Assembly: GCF_014712675.1 (NCBI RefSeq)
Contig: NZ_JACXSI010000022.1
Location: 1 to 58,510 of the forward strand
DNA length: 58,510 nt
Source of the DNA: Peribacillus faecalis
Lineage (GTDB): Bacteria > Bacillota > Bacilli > Bacillales > DSM-1321
Direction: 5' to 3'
Part shown: one piece after another, positions 43,107-52,696 of the stretch
Layout: each line of letters begins with the position of its first letter
Position numbering within the stretch: the first letter of the stretch is position 1
Position numbers and translations under genes: made by a program
Notes under the pieces: generated by a model
What the model was told of the DNA's origin: nothing
Database searches by the model: none
The model's input: the letters and a program-made list of their open reading frames with translations, nothing else

Positions 43107-43976
43107 ATGAGGATTTTTGCATTGCAGTTAAACAATGATTTAAAAGGCATCGAAACCCGAAAAAATTATATTGAGTCGCTCATAGCCAAACTGGACAGTC
43201 CGGATTTCGTCGTTCTTCCTGAGCTTGCGTTTTGCAGTTATATCGGGAATGAAACGATTTGGCAATATGCTGATGTGGAAAGCAAAGATACGTCACAATG
43301 GGCGATGAAAATTGCCGACAAATATAAAACATACATTGGAGTCGGTTATTTGGAGAAAGAAGGAAACGATTATTATAATTCGTACATGATTGCTGATGGC
43401 AGCCGAGTATATGGGATTGTCCGAAAGTGCGAGGGGGAATCTTATATTTTCAAACGCGGAGATTTCGGACATATCATTGCGATGCCATTCGGTCATGTAG
43501 CTGTTGGCATTTGCTACGATGCGCACAGAAAGCATTTTTATGACAATATTAGAGACCATGAAATATCGCTCATCCTTTTCCCGCATGGTGCACCAAGCGA
43601 CCCGAAAAAGCAAGCACAGGAACGGGCGGTCATCGACTATATGTGTCAGACGTATGCAGAGGCGTACCATGTTCCTGTCGTTTACGTCAACAGTGTAGGC
43701 AAACTGGATCCGATGCTCGGCCTGACAGGCAAGCTAATGGCGAAAGAAGGCTTTGTATTAAACGGTTTATCGAAAATCTATCATTTTGAAGGTGAAGAGC
43801 TGAGCAGCAGTGTTCAAGAAGTAATTGGACTGGAAGCACAATTAGCAGATAAGAAAAGATGTGGAACGATCAAATTTCAAGGTAACGACCTCATTAAAGG
43901 TAACTTCTTGTTCAGAAAGCTGATTTTGCCGAAAGATATTCGAGATGGCGTCCGTTTTTATAAAGCAAAAAAATAA
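43107..43976 (+). CDS. carbon-nitrogen hydrolase (nitrilase superfamily)
   Basis: 289 residues with the Glu-Lys-Cys triad in place: FVVLPELAF (Glu near 39), IVRKCEGE (Lys near 108) and VGICYDAHRKHF (Cys near 138). Such enzymes hydrolyse amides or nitriles, or transfer acyl groups. It lies 16 bases after the TetR gene and is likely co-transcribed. Substrate unknown. An amide-releasing step that gives a product for the divergent SDR would be consistent, but this is inferred from position only. Confidence 0.85.
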   Translation: MRIFALQLNNDLKGIETRKNYIESLIAKLDSPDFVVLPELAFCSYIGNETIWQYADVESKDTSQWAMKIADKYKTYIGVGYLEKEGNDYYNSYMIADGSRVYGIVRKCEGESYIFKRGDFGHIIAMPFGHVAVGICYDAHRKHFYDNIRDHEISLILFPHGAPSDPKKQAQERAVIDYMCQTYAEAYHVPVVYVNSVGKLDPMLGLTGKLMAKEGFVLNGLSKIYHFEGEELSSSVQEVIGLEAQLADKKRCGTIKFQGNDLIKGNFLFRKLILPKDIRDGVRFYKAKK

Positions 43977-44053
43977 AATATGAAACTAAAAGCTGCTATT
44001 CCCCGTAAATAGGGTATATAAAACGATCCCTACATAAAGGAGAATTCAGTCAA

Positions 44054-44704
44054 ATGCATGATAGTAACAAAAATTTAATTACCAGAAGTGTGTTGCCTAA
44101 GTTCGCAGGCTCATTAGTTATTGCCTTAATTGGAATGATTATCGGCTTTTTATTCATACCGCCTGCAATTGCAGTCTTGATGCCTTTTGTTGTCATTGTA
44201 CTGCTGATTATATCTTTCTTTGTCAAATTGAGAAAAAGGAAGAGCGGTTTCTCTTCTAATTTAACGCTTAAGACAGTCTACTTTTTCGTCATTTTAATGG
44301 GGATTGGCGTTTATCCGTCGATTGCCTTTTATATATCAGATATAGGTGCTGAATTGGTGCTGCTTGCATTCGGTATCACCACTGTTCTTTTTTCAGTTTT
44401 AGCAATTTATGCATACATTTCGAAACAGAACTTCAGCAGTCTTGGCGGCTTTTTATTTATTGCGCTAATCGCTTTAATATTGCTGAACGTAGCGGATATT
44501 TGGATTCAGACAGATATTTTTCATATCGGCTTGTCATTTGCGGGTATTTTAATTTTCAGCGGTTACGTATTGTATGATATTTCACGGATGAAAGATGCAG
44601 CATTTACCGAAGACGAAGTGCCGGAAGCGGTATTGGATCTGTTTCTCGACTTTTTAAACATATTCTTGGATGTTTTAAGATTAATTTCGATTTTCAAAGA
44701 TTAA
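44054..44704 (+). CDS. Bax inhibitor-1/YetJ-like membrane protein
   Basis: 216 residues with six to seven hydrophobic spans. The ending, in which the helix FSGYVLYDISRMKDAAF is followed by an acidic stretch and DLFLDFLNIFLDVLRLISIF, is like BI-1/YccA members, in which acidic residues gate Ca2+ leak. ATG 44054 follows AAAGGAG. The N-terminal half is more divergent than usual, so an unrelated polytopic protein is possible. Confidence 0.7.
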   Translation: MHDSNKNLITRSVLPKFAGSLVIALIGMIIGFLFIPPAIAVLMPFVVIVLLIISFFVKLRKRKSGFSSNLTLKTVYFFVILMGIGVYPSIAFYISDIGAELVLLAFGITTVLFSVLAIYAYISKQNFSSLGGFLFIALIALILLNVADIWIQTDIFHIGLSFAGILIFSGYVLYDISRMKDAAFTEDEVPEAVLDLFLDFLNIFLDVLRLISIFKD

Positions 44705-44761
44705 TAAGCTCAGTTGATTTGAACGCACGCTTAACATGGGAAAGAAATTTAAAATTAACTG

Positions 44762-44790
44762 TTGACAGAACCTTCCAAGTCTTGTATATT
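44762..44790 (+). promoter_or_regulatory. sigma-A promoter for the ssu operon
   Basis: TTGACA (44762-44767), 17-base spacer, TATATT (44785-44790). The downstream CGGAATTAAAATA resembles a half of the CymR box that controls sulfur genes in Bacillus, which would fit but is uncertain. Confidence 0.6.
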
Positions 44791-44841
44791 TCACATATAG
44801 ATTTACTCGGAATTAAAATATTCGCTGACTAGAAAACTAGA

Positions 44842-44878
44842 GGCTTCAGGTCCATATATATGGGCTTGGAGCCTTTTT
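44842..44878 (+). terminator. strong terminator inside the ssu leader (possible attenuator)
   Basis: GGCTTCAGGTCCAT (44842-44855) pairs along its full length (some G-U) with ATGGGCTTGGAGCC (44860-44873), then T5. It lies about 50 bases downstream of the promoter and 107 before the first gene, so transcripts from that promoter must read through it. Confidence 0.7.
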
Positions 44879-44984
44879 GTTTATAAAATTGTATTTTCTG
44901 CACTTATTTTTTAAAATAGGCAATTTTGTATTTCTAAAGTCGAGTAATCTTATGTGAATAATAAAATTAAAAGAGGTGTTTACA

Positions 44985-45518
44985 TTGAGTACAGTAATTA
45001 TTAATGGAGCAAATGCGAAACAATCGCGAGTAACAGGGGTGGAACAATTTGTTGGGCAGTTTTTGAAGAAAAATAATGTAGAAACAGACGTAATCACAGT
45101 TCACGAATTACCGGCGGAAGATTTGATTACAGCCAACTATGCAAGTGAAGCCATCAAAAATGTAAATCGTCTTGTGGAAAAGGCAGATACAGTCATCGTT
45201 TTGACGCCAATCTACAAAGCAGCTTATTCCGGAATTTTAAAAACGTATTTAGATTTGCTGCCGCAAAAAGCGTTGGAAAATAAATTTATCATTCCGGTTG
45301 CAGTCGGAGGATCGCTGAATCATCTCTTAGCTGTCAATTATGCTTTGAAGCCGCTGCTATCAGAATTGGGTGCAACTGAAATTGCTAAGTCAGTCTATAT
45401 TTTGGATAAACAAATTTCGAAGCATGAAGATGGAAGTTTTTCATTCGAGGATGAGGTGGAGGAGCGTTTGATAACGGAATTGAAGCCGGTGTTGAAGCGA
45501 CAAACGCAAAAAGTCTGA
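44985..45518 (+). CDS. ssuE: NADPH-dependent FMN reductase SsuE
   Basis: 177-residue flavodoxin-fold reductase ([39 protein letters not shown]) matching SsuE, which supplies FMNH2 to the monooxygenase SsuD. TTG 44985 has AGAGGTG seven bases upstream; the GTG at 44976 sits within that site and is rejected. First gene of the ssuE-B-A-C-D operon. In B. subtilis the order is ssuBACD-ygaN, so the reductase-first order is a local variant. Confidence 0.88.
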   Translation: MSTVIINGANAKQSRVTGVEQFVGQFLKKNNVETDVITVHELPAEDLITANYASEAIKNVNRLVEKADTVIVLTPIYKAAYSGILKTYLDLLPQKALENKFIIPVAVGGSLNHLLAVNYALKPLLSELGATEIAKSVYILDKQISKHEDGSFSFEDEVEERLITELKPVLKRQTQKV

Positions 45519-45534
45519 TGGCGAGGTGAGAGAG

Positions 45535-46302
45535 ATGACTGTTACAGTCCAAGTCAAAGAGAAAGCATTTCTGCATGAAAATAGCAAAAAAGTCGTGCTT
45601 GATGATATTGATCTAAAGATCGAAAAAGGTGATTTTTTGACAATTATCGGTCCAAGCGGCTGCGGTAAAAGTACTTTGCTGAAAATTATCGCTGGCCTTG
45701 ATACTGAATTTAACGGGACTGTTTTAATTAATGAAAAACCGGTCGTGAAGCCGGGCATAACGCAAGGATTTATTTTTCAGGAGCATCGGCTGTTTCCTTG
45801 GATGACAGTTGAACAAAATATTGCCGCCGATCTCAACCTAAAGGACGCAGAAGTAAGAAGAAAAGTTGATGAAATGATTGAGATTGTCCGCTTGAAAGGT
45901 TATGAAAAAGCATATCCGAGCGAGATTTCAGGCGGAATGTCGCAGCGTGTCGCTATTGCCCGCGCGCTTATTCGTGAACCTGAGGTGCTGCTTCTCGATG
46001 AACCGTTCGGAGCACTCGACGCCTTTACAAGACAGCATTTGCAGGATGTGCTAATTGATATTTGGCAAAAAAAGAAAATTACGATGGTGCTTGTGACGCA
46101 CGATATTGATGAATCGATTTATTTAGGAACTGAAATTGCCATCTTGCGCGCAAATCCGGGCAAGGTGCAAAAATGGATGCGGGTTCCGCTTAGCTACCCA
46201 AGAAACCGCACGAATCCTTCTTTTCAGGAGGTCAGGCAGCGAGTATTACTTGAATTTGAAAAAACAGAAATCACCAGCTATACGGATGGAGCGGGGATTT
46301 AA
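45535..46302 (+). CDS. ssuB: aliphatic sulfonate ABC transporter ATPase SsuB
   Basis: 255-residue ABC ATPase: Walker [11 protein letters not shown]-loop FQEHRLFPW, signature ISGGMSQR, Walker [12 protein letters not shown], His switch VTHDIDE. The pattern is of the nitrate/taurine/sulfonate group. ATG 45535 follows GAGGTGAGAG. It couples to SsuC. Seventeen bases separate it from ssuE. Confidence 0.92.
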   Translation: MTVTVQVKEKAFLHENSKKVVLDDIDLKIEKGDFLTIIGPSGCGKSTLLKIIAGLDTEFNGTVLINEKPVVKPGITQGFIFQEHRLFPWMTVEQNIAADLNLKDAEVRRKVDEMIEIVRLKGYEKAYPSEISGGMSQRVAIARALIREPEVLLLDEPFGALDAFTRQHLQDVLIDIWQKKKITMVLVTHDIDESIYLGTEIAILRANPGKVQKWMRVPLSYPRNRTNPSFQEVRQRVLLEFEKTEITSYTDGAGI

Positions 46303-46316
46303 GGAGGGTGTATGGA

Positions 46317-47285
46317 ATGAAATTGCGTTTATGGCTTTTAATTGGCTTATTATTGGTGGCTGCCGGTTGCTCAAACAGCGCCGCCAAAGAGCAGGACACG
46401 GTTAGAATTGGGATTCAGCAATCGTTAAGTCCGTTATGGATTGCCAAGGAGAATGGCTGGTTTGAAGAAGCGTTTAAAGAAGTCGGTGTTGATGTAGAAT
46501 GGGTGGAATTCCAAAGCGGCCCTCCGCAATTTGAAGGGATTGCTGCTAATAAGCTTGACTTCACTGAAGTCGGCAATACACCGGTCATTGGCGGGCAAGC
46601 GGCTGGTGTGGCTTTTAAAGAAATTGCTGCGACTGCAGACGGATATAAAGCTAATGCCATTCTTGTCAATAAGGGCAGCGATATTCAGTCTGTTGATGAT
46701 CTGAAGGGCAAGAAAATAGCTGTCGCTAAAGGAAGCAGCGCATTTGGTTTTCTATATCAGGTTCTGGAGCAATCAGGGGTTAACCCGGAAGAGGTAGAAA
46801 TCATTCAGTTGCAGCCGGATGAAGCACGCCCTGCATTTGAAAACGGTTCGGTCGATGCATGGAGCATTTGGGAGCCGTTCATCTCAATCCAGTTAATTGA
46901 AAACGAAGCGGAAGTATTGGTGAATGCGGAAGATATCGGACGTTCTTCTCTTTCATTTGCGATTGCCCGCACCGGCATTATTGAAGACAATCCGGAACTC
47001 GTTGATATTTTCATAGAAGTATTTTCGAAAGCAGCTGAGTGGCGTATGGAAAATAAAGAAGAGGCCGTTCAATTATTTTCTGAGCTGCGCGATTTGGATC
47101 CGGAAGTGGTAGATAGTGTTTTAACGAACACGAATACTTTTGCGAAGCCGATTACAAAGGAATTCATCGCCAGTCAGCAAGATGTTGCCGATCTACTGTA
47201 TGAATTGAAGGCGATTGAGAAAGAAATTGATACATCGAAAGTGGTTGATAATAGTTTTGTAGAAAAAATTTCAGTGGGAGAGTAA
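46317..47285 (+). CDS. ssuA: alkanesulfonate-binding lipoprotein SsuA
   Basis: 322-residue lipoprotein with lipobox VAAGC (Cys near 18) and an SBP_bac_3/NMT1-like fold (VRIGIQQSLSPLWIAKENGW; FTEVGNTPVIGGQAAG; DAWSIWEPFISIQL). ATG 46317 has AAGGAGGG seven bases upstream. It binds aliphatic sulfonates outside the membrane for SsuBC. Confidence 0.9.
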   Translation: MKLRLWLLIGLLLVAAGCSNSAAKEQDTVRIGIQQSLSPLWIAKENGWFEEAFKEVGVDVEWVEFQSGPPQFEGIAANKLDFTEVGNTPVIGGQAAGVAFKEIAATADGYKANAILVNKGSDIQSVDDLKGKKIAVAKGSSAFGFLYQVLEQSGVNPEEVEIIQLQPDEARPAFENGSVDAWSIWEPFISIQLIENEAEVLVNAEDIGRSSLSFAIARTGIIEDNPELVDIFIEVFSKAAEWRMENKEEAVQLFSELRDLDPEVVDSVLTNTNTFAKPITKEFIASQQDVADLLYELKAIEKEIDTSKVVDNSFVEKISVGE

Positions 47286-47288
47286 GAC

Positions 47289-48119
47289 ATGAAAGCAAAT
47301 GTACAAGAATTGTCGTACCCAGTGTCTTTGAAGAATAAGAAGAGACCGACCAGGCACATTCCAAGAGGGGTGAAAGGATTTGTTTTGCCGATTGTGATAG
47401 TGGCAGTTTGGCAAATTGTCGCCGATTTAGGCTTGATCGCTGACACAGTGTTGCCGAGTCCATTCCTCATCGTCCAATCATTTGTCGAGCTGATTGTGAG
47501 CGGAGAGCTGTTTGGTCATTTGCAAATCAGTGTGTTGCGCGCGCTTGGCGGATTTTTATTAGGAGCAGGAATTGGCTTGTTGCTCGGGTTAATGGTCGGA
47601 TTTTCGAAACGTTCAGAGGACTACGTTGATCCGACAATGCAAATACTTCGAACAATTCCGAGTTTGGCGGTAACGCCTTTATTTATTCTTTGGTTCGGTT
47701 TTGATGAACTGTCGAAGATTTTGCTAATTGCTTTTGCTGCTTTTTTCCCGGTTTATATCAACACGTTTAACGGTCTGCGCTCAGTAGATTCCAAGTTTTT
47801 TGATGTAGCCCGTGTGCTGGAGTTCAGCAAGAAGAAACAGTTGACGCATTTGATTTTGCAGGCTGCTTTAAGCCACATTTTACTTGGTATCCGTCTATCA
47901 CTTGGAGCTGCTTGGCTCAGTTTAGTTGTTGCCGAACTGATGGGTTCTAGTGCCGGTGTCGGCTACATGATTATGGATGCCCGTCAATTTTCACAGACGG
48001 AAAAAGTATTTGTTGGAATTATTATTTTCGGAATAGTTGGTAAATTGACAGACTCATTTGTTCGAGTGCTTGAGCGACGCCTATTGAAATGGCGCAACAG
48101 TTTTGAAGGTGTTCAATAA
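47289..48119 (+). CDS. ssuC: alkanesulfonate ABC transporter permease SsuC
   Basis: 276 residues with about six membrane spans and the permease coupling motif (KFFDVARVLEFSKKKQLTHL as the EAA loop). Three bases separate it from ssuA. It completes the importer. Confidence 0.91.
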   Translation: MKANVQELSYPVSLKNKKRPTRHIPRGVKGFVLPIVIVAVWQIVADLGLIADTVLPSPFLIVQSFVELIVSGELFGHLQISVLRALGGFLLGAGIGLLLGLMVGFSKRSEDYVDPTMQILRTIPSLAVTPLFILWFGFDELSKILLIAFAAFFPVYINTFNGLRSVDSKFFDVARVLEFSKKKQLTHLILQAALSHILLGIRLSLGAAWLSLVVAELMGSSAGVGYMIMDARQFSQTEKVFVGIIIFGIVGKLTDSFVRVLERRLLKWRNSFEGVQ

Positions 48120-48141
48120 CAATTAAAAGGAGAGATTGAAT

Positions 48142-49266
48142 ATGGAAATTTTATGGTTTATTCCAACACATGGTGATGGCCGTTATTTAGCAACAACAAA
48201 GGGAGGACGCGACACGAGCTTCGCTTATCTGAAACAAATTGCGCAAGCTGTCGATCAATTAGGTTATGAAGGTGTTTTGATTCCAACGGGGAAAAGCTGC
48301 GAAGATCCTTGGGTGACAGCATCAGCGCTTGCTTCGGTAACAGAAAAGCTGAAGTTTCTCGTTGCGGTTCGTCCCGGCATTATGAATCCGACTGTGGCAG
48401 CGCGAATGGCGGCGACTTTGGATCAAATATCAAAAGGGCGATTACTCATTAATGTTGTCTCCGGGGGAAATCCGGTCGAATTAGCTGGTGACGGTGTATT
48501 TTTATCTCACTCGGAGCGCTATGAGGCGGCAGATGAATTTCTAACGATTTGGCGTCAGCTGCTTGCTGGTGTAACAGTTGATTTTAAAGGGAAGCATTTA
48601 GCTGTTGAAGGTGGAGAAGTTTTATATCCGGGTGTGCAGGAGCCTCATCCACCGATTTACTTTGGAGGATCTTCCGATGCCGGTATTCAAGTGGCATCCA
48701 AACATGCTGATGTTTACTTGACGTGGGGTGAGCCGTTTGAAGCGGTGAAAGAAAAAATTGAAAAAGTCCGCGCCAGCGCTGCGAAAGAAGGACGTACTAT
48801 CAAATTCGGCATTCGCCTTCATGTAATTGTTCGTGAAACGAATAAAGAGGCGTGGGCAGCAGCCGATGAGCTCATTCAATACGTAGATGAAGCGGCAATT
48901 CAAAAAGCACAGGAAGCATTTAACCATTCTGATTCTACCGGTCAGCGCAACATGGCGAATCTTCATAACGGCAATCGCAACAATTTGGAAATCAGTCCGA
49001 ACCTTTGGGCGGGCGTCGGGTTGGTGCGAGGAGGTGCCGGCACAGCATTAGTCGGTGATGCGGAAACAGTGGCAGCTCGCATCCGTGAATACCAGGAAAT
49101 CGGTATCGAAACATTCGTCTTGTCTGGTTATCCACATCTGGAGGAATCATATCGCTTCGCCGAACTCGTTTTCCCTCTGCTGCAATATAAAACAAAACAA
49201 GAGAAGAACAGTGTCGGGGAAACAATCGGTAATAAATATCGTCCGGCAGAAGTCAGCCGCGTTTAA
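48142..49266 (+). CDS. ssuD: FMNH2-dependent alkanesulfonate monooxygenase SsuD
   Basis: 374 residues, typical for SsuD, of the bacterial luciferase-like fold ([68 protein letters not shown]). It releases sulfite from C2-C10 alkanesulfonates using FMNH2 and O2, so the cell can use sulfonates as a sulfur source. ATG 48142 has AAAGGAGAG upstream. Last gene of the operon. Confidence 0.94.
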   Translation: MEILWFIPTHGDGRYLATTKGGRDTSFAYLKQIAQAVDQLGYEGVLIPTGKSCEDPWVTASALASVTEKLKFLVAVRPGIMNPTVAARMAATLDQISKGRLLINVVSGGNPVELAGDGVFLSHSERYEAADEFLTIWRQLLAGVTVDFKGKHLAVEGGEVLYPGVQEPHPPIYFGGSSDAGIQVASKHADVYLTWGEPFEAVKEKIEKVRASAAKEGRTIKFGIRLHVIVRETNKEAWAAADELIQYVDEAAIQKAQEAFNHSDSTGQRNMANLHNGNRNNLEISPNLWAGVGLVRGGAGTALVGDAETVAARIREYQEIGIETFVLSGYPHLEESYRFAELVFPLLQYKTKQEKNSVGETIGNKYRPAEVSRV

Positions 49267-49273
49267 TCAAGCG

Positions 49274-49311
49274 AAATAAGATGACCTCTATTATGGGGGC
49301 ATCTTATTTTG
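49274..49311. terminator. bidirectional terminator after ssuD
   Basis: AAATAAGATG pairs with CATCTTATTT, extending through a G-rich turn; it overlaps the stop region of the minus-strand lipoprotein gene. Confidence 0.8.
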
Positions 49312-49879
49312 CTTCTTTGCTTAAATCGAAGCGGGCAATTTCTTCATTCCCAACCGTTACAATTAAAGTGGCCTCTAAAGCATTGGTTATCAATAAATCT
49401 AATTGTTGCTGGGTAGGAGCAGGTGGGAAGTCTTCGAAGGTTGCTTCATAACCTAAATCATAATAAATAATGAAATCACTTGACTCATCCGGTTTAAGTA
49501 CATTGACATAGCTATAGCCCTTACCCACCCCGTGATTTTCATAAGTGCTTTCGTCGAAAAGGTTGAAGCCCATCACTTTCTCGGAAGCAGTCAATAATTT
49601 TTCATGCGGCTCGATTTTGACACGCAAGCCTTCTTCTGCGTTCTCTTTTCCGATTTTCCGATTTCCTTCATTTTTTATAGAAAAGGTGTAGTATAGCGAC
49701 GTAGTGGAGATTTTCTCATGTTTACCATTATCCAATTCGACTTCTGTATAACCCACTTTATGCGGGTCGCTTGTAAGCTCTACTTCTGCAGCAATCAGCC
49801 CTATAGATGGAACATTCGAGCAAGCGCCTAAAACAACTAGTAGCGAGAGTATTACTGCATGTAAGATGATTCGTTTCAC
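49304..49879 (-). CDS. lipoprotein of unknown function
   Basis: 191 residues with a lipoprotein signal (lipobox VLGAC, Cys near 20). The rest is a beta-rich extracytoplasmic domain with no motif I recognise (SLYYTFSIKNEGNRKIG and YINVLKPDESSDFIIYYDLG-like strands, similar to immunoglobulin-type sandwiches). Solitary gene facing ssuD. Confidence 0.75.
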   Translation of the reverse strand: MKRIILHAVILSLLVVLGACSNVPSIGLIAAEVELTSDPHKVGYTEVELDNGKHEKISTTSLYYTFSIKNEGNRKIGKENAEEGLRVKIEPHEKLLTASEKVMGFNLFDESTYENHGVGKGYSYVNVLKPDESSDFIIYYDLGYEATFEDFPPAPTQQQLDLLITNALEATLIVTVGNEEIARFDLSKEAK

Positions 49880-50073
49880 ACACCCACCTCATTTCCTGTT
49901 TATTCCATTATAGTCTTAGTTTAGCACCAGAAAGAAGAATTATTTATTTCTATTTAGAGATTTTTAGCGGTTATTTTTTGATGTGACGACACGGAATAAA
50001 TCGAAATAACAGGCTTGTATTTAGAATCTTTTTTATAATTATCTCGAATTCGAAGCATTTTGCTTGATTGGTT

Positions 50074-50095
50074 ATCACTTGATTAGTAAAGTGAT
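50074..50095. promoter_or_regulatory. candidate MarR operator
   Basis: ATCACTT (50074-50080) and AAGTGAT (50089-50095) are inverted around an 8-base spacer, 22 bases before the MarR start. Flanking TTATC/GATAA extends the symmetry with a bulge. Confidence 0.5.
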
Positions 50096-50117
50096 GATAA
50101 CAAAGGAGTGAGAGCAT

Positions 50118-50567
50118 ATGAAAAAGAATACGCGCGGCTCATTAATTTGGCTGCGGCTCACCCGTTTTACGCATCAAAGCAATGGATTATCGAATGAATT
50201 TCTGAAGCCATTCGATTTAACATCAGCACAATTTGATGTGCTCATGCAAATATCTAATTATGAGCCGATCACACAAAGCGAGCTGGCAGAGAAGGTAACA
50301 GTCACACAAGGTGGTATTTCGCGCATGCTTTCACGTCTTGAAAAAGAAGGGCTAATTGTACGCAAACAAGATTGGAAGACAAAAAACATATCGCTGACAG
50401 AAAAAGGACGAAAGAAACTTGAAGCAGCGTTTGAGGGTCAACTTGCATTCCAATCATCATTTTTTGACGAATGCTTATCGTCGGAAGAACAGAAGCAGCT
50501 GTATTCGCTTATGTCACGCGTTTATAAAAATAGTCTTGAAAAAAAAGTTACGAACAAAAATAGATAA
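50118..50567 (+). CDS. MarR-family regulator
   Basis: 149 residues with a winged helix ([20 protein letters not shown], about 53-72, and the wing [12 protein letters not shown]). It precedes and probably represses the dioxygenase and flavin monooxygenase genes. In B. subtilis the MarR regulator MhqR controls similar hydroquinone dioxygenases, so it may sense electrophilic quinones. That is inferred from context. Confidence 0.88.
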   Translation: MKKNTRGSLIWLRLTRFTHQSNGLSNEFLKPFDLTSAQFDVLMQISNYEPITQSELAEKVTVTQGGISRMLSRLEKEGLIVRKQDWKTKNISLTEKGRKKLEAAFEGQLAFQSSFFDECLSSEEQKQLYSLMSRVYKNSLEKKVTNKNR

Positions 50568-50583
50568 CCGGGAGGAATTTTTC

Positions 50584-51528
50584 ATGTATCAAATACCAGG
50601 GCATCATCACATTTCGATGATTACGAAAGATGCGAGCAGCAATAATCATTTTTATCGGGACATTCTCGGTTTGCGCAGGGTGAAAATGACCGTCAATCAA
50701 GATGATCCGTCGATGTATCATCTGTTTTACGGCGATAAAACCGGCAGCCCGGGAACGGAATTGTCTTTCTTTGAAATTCCGATGGTCGGACGTACATATC
50801 GAGGAACTAATGCGATTACCCGTATCGGCTTGCTTGTGCCGACGGAAGAAAGTCTGCATTATTGGAAACAGCGTTTTGAACAGCATGCTGTTGTGCATGG
50901 CGACATTACAACGTATGCGAACAAACAAGCACTACATTTTGAAGATGCTGAAGGCCTTCGCATGGTACTCCTCGTATCAAACGGTGCGAAAATCGAGCAT
51001 TGGCAAACGTGGGAAAAATCCGACGTACCGGCTCAACACCAAATTCAAGGAATGGGTTCAGTCGAAATAACGGTGCGCCGTCTCGAAAAACTGGGACGTA
51101 CATTGACGGAAATGTTCGGCTATACCGAAATATCTCGATCAGAAGCGGAAGCGATTTTTCAATCAACAGAAGGAGAAGTGTTTGGTGAAATTGTTGTGAA
51201 GCAGGAAGATGGACCGACTGAAAAACCGGGACGCGGCAGCATTCACCATTTAGCGATTCGCGTCAAAAATGAAGAAGAGCTGCACTATTGGGATGAGCAA
51301 GTACGGGATCGGGGGTTTCAATCATCGGGCATCGTTGATCGCTTCTACTTTAAAAGCTTATATTTTCGTGAGTCGAACGGCATTTTATTTGAAATTGCCA
51401 CCGACGGACCGGGATTCACGGTTGACGGCGATATTGAAACGTTAGGTGAAAAACTTGATTTGCCGACATTTCTACAAAGCAGAAGAGCAGAAATCGAAAA
51501 AAATCTGAAACCAATTGAGGAGAAATAA
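50584..51528 (+). CDS. ring-cleaving dioxygenase, VOC superfamily (MhqO/MhqA-like)
   Basis: 314 residues with two vicinal-oxygen-chelate modules. The first contains GHHHISMITKDASSNNHFYR and the second GRGSIHHLAIRVKNEEELHY, with conserved His and Glu metal ligands (VDRFYFKSLYFRESNGILFE). It resembles the Bacillus extradiol dioxygenases MhqA/E/O that act on hydroquinones. ATG 50584 follows CCGGGAGG. In a MarR-dioxygenase-monooxygenase operon. Confidence 0.88.
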   Translation: MYQIPGHHHISMITKDASSNNHFYRDILGLRRVKMTVNQDDPSMYHLFYGDKTGSPGTELSFFEIPMVGRTYRGTNAITRIGLLVPTEESLHYWKQRFEQHAVVHGDITTYANKQALHFEDAEGLRMVLLVSNGAKIEHWQTWEKSDVPAQHQIQGMGSVEITVRRLEKLGRTLTEMFGYTEISRSEAEAIFQSTEGEVFGEIVVKQEDGPTEKPGRGSIHHLAIRVKNEEELHYWDEQVRDRGFQSSGIVDRFYFKSLYFRESNGILFEIATDGPGFTVDGDIETLGEKLDLPTFLQSRRAEIEKNLKPIEEK

Positions 51529-51530
51529 TT

Positions 51531-52586
51531 ATGAAGCATTTTCGTATCGACCCATCAAAAGGAATGGAAATCGGACTGTATTCGTTAGGTGATCACATTT
51601 TAAATCCGCTAACAGGCAAGCGCATTTCAGCTCAGCAGCGTATTAATGAGTTGATTGAAGCCAGCCAATTGGCGGAACAAGCCGGAATTGATGTATTCGG
51701 TGTCGGCGAAAGCCACCAAACATATTTCACTTCACAGGCACATACCGTCATATTAGCCGCGATTGCTCAGGCGACAAAAACGATAAAAATCACAAGCACT
51801 GCAACAGTTCTTAGCGTATCGGACCCGGTGCGCGTATACGAGGACTTTGCGACAATTGACTTGATTTCTAATGGACGAGCTGAGATTGTCGCAGGTCGCG
51901 GTTCGAGAGTCGGCGCTTATCAGTTGCTCGGCGTCAAACTTGAAGATTATGAAGAGATTTTTGAAGAAAAGTTAGCACTTTTGAAACAAATCAATGATGA
52001 ACAGTGCATTACATGGGAAGGGAAATTCCGGGCGCCATTAAGAAATGCGGAAATTTTGCCGCAACCGAAAGACGGCCATCTTCCAATATGGCGCGGAGTT
52101 GGCGGACCACCTGGGAGTGCGATAAAAGCAGGCTTAATGGGTATACCAATGGTGCTGACAACATTGGGAGGACCGGCGAAACATTTCAAGCCTTCTGTTG
52201 ACGCATACCGCGAAGCTTTGAAAAGCAATGGACTTGACCCTAATACATTTCCAATTGCAACAACAAGCCTATTTTACGTCGGAGAAACAACGGAGGAAGC
52301 AATTGACGGCATGTATCCGCATCTTGATTTCGGATTTAGAGCAATCAGGGGTAGCGGTTATCCGAGAATGCAATTCGAGCAGGCGCCGGACACTCGTGAT
52401 GCGCTTATGGTCGGCAGCACACAGCAAATCATCGAAAAATTGCTATATCAATACGAGCTGTTCGGCATGCAGCGCTTTCTTGGACAAATTGATTTCGGAG
52501 GCGTACCATTCGAGAAAATCATGAAAAATATTGAAATCATCGGCAATGATATCATTCCGGCGATTAAGAAGTATACGAAGGATTAA
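51531..52586 (+). CDS. LLM-class (luciferase-like) flavin-dependent oxidoreductase
   Basis: 351 residues of the bacterial luciferase-like monooxygenase fold (EIGLYSLGDHIL; EQAGIDVFGVGESHQTYF; DPVRVYEDFATIDLISNGR; GGPAKHFKPSVDAYREAL). It starts two bases after the dioxygenase stop, with GAGGAG upstream, so translation is probably coupled. It should oxidise an aromatic or related compound using reduced flavin. Substrate unknown. Confidence 0.87.
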   Translation: MKHFRIDPSKGMEIGLYSLGDHILNPLTGKRISAQQRINELIEASQLAEQAGIDVFGVGESHQTYFTSQAHTVILAAIAQATKTIKITSTATVLSVSDPVRVYEDFATIDLISNGRAEIVAGRGSRVGAYQLLGVKLEDYEEIFEEKLALLKQINDEQCITWEGKFRAPLRNAEILPQPKDGHLPIWRGVGGPPGSAIKAGLMGIPMVLTTLGGPAKHFKPSVDAYREALKSNGLDPNTFPIATTSLFYVGETTEEAIDGMYPHLDFGFRAIRGSGYPRMQFEQAPDTRDALMVGSTQQIIEKLLYQYELFGMQRFLGQIDFGGVPFEKIMKNIEIIGNDIIPAIKKYTKD

Positions 52587-52588
52587 AG

Positions 52589-52620
52589 AAAGGCGCACCC
52601 GAAATTTTGGGTGCGCTTTT
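52589..52620 (+). terminator. terminator of the MarR operon
   Basis: GCGCACCC (52593-52600) and GGGTGCGC (52609-52616) followed by TTTT, starting just past the stop codon. Confidence 0.88.
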
Positions 52621-52696
52621 ACAATTCATTAAAGTCGAAACCTTTTATTATATGGTATAATTTGGTGAAAAGAAAAATAAAAGGGGATAGAAAAAA

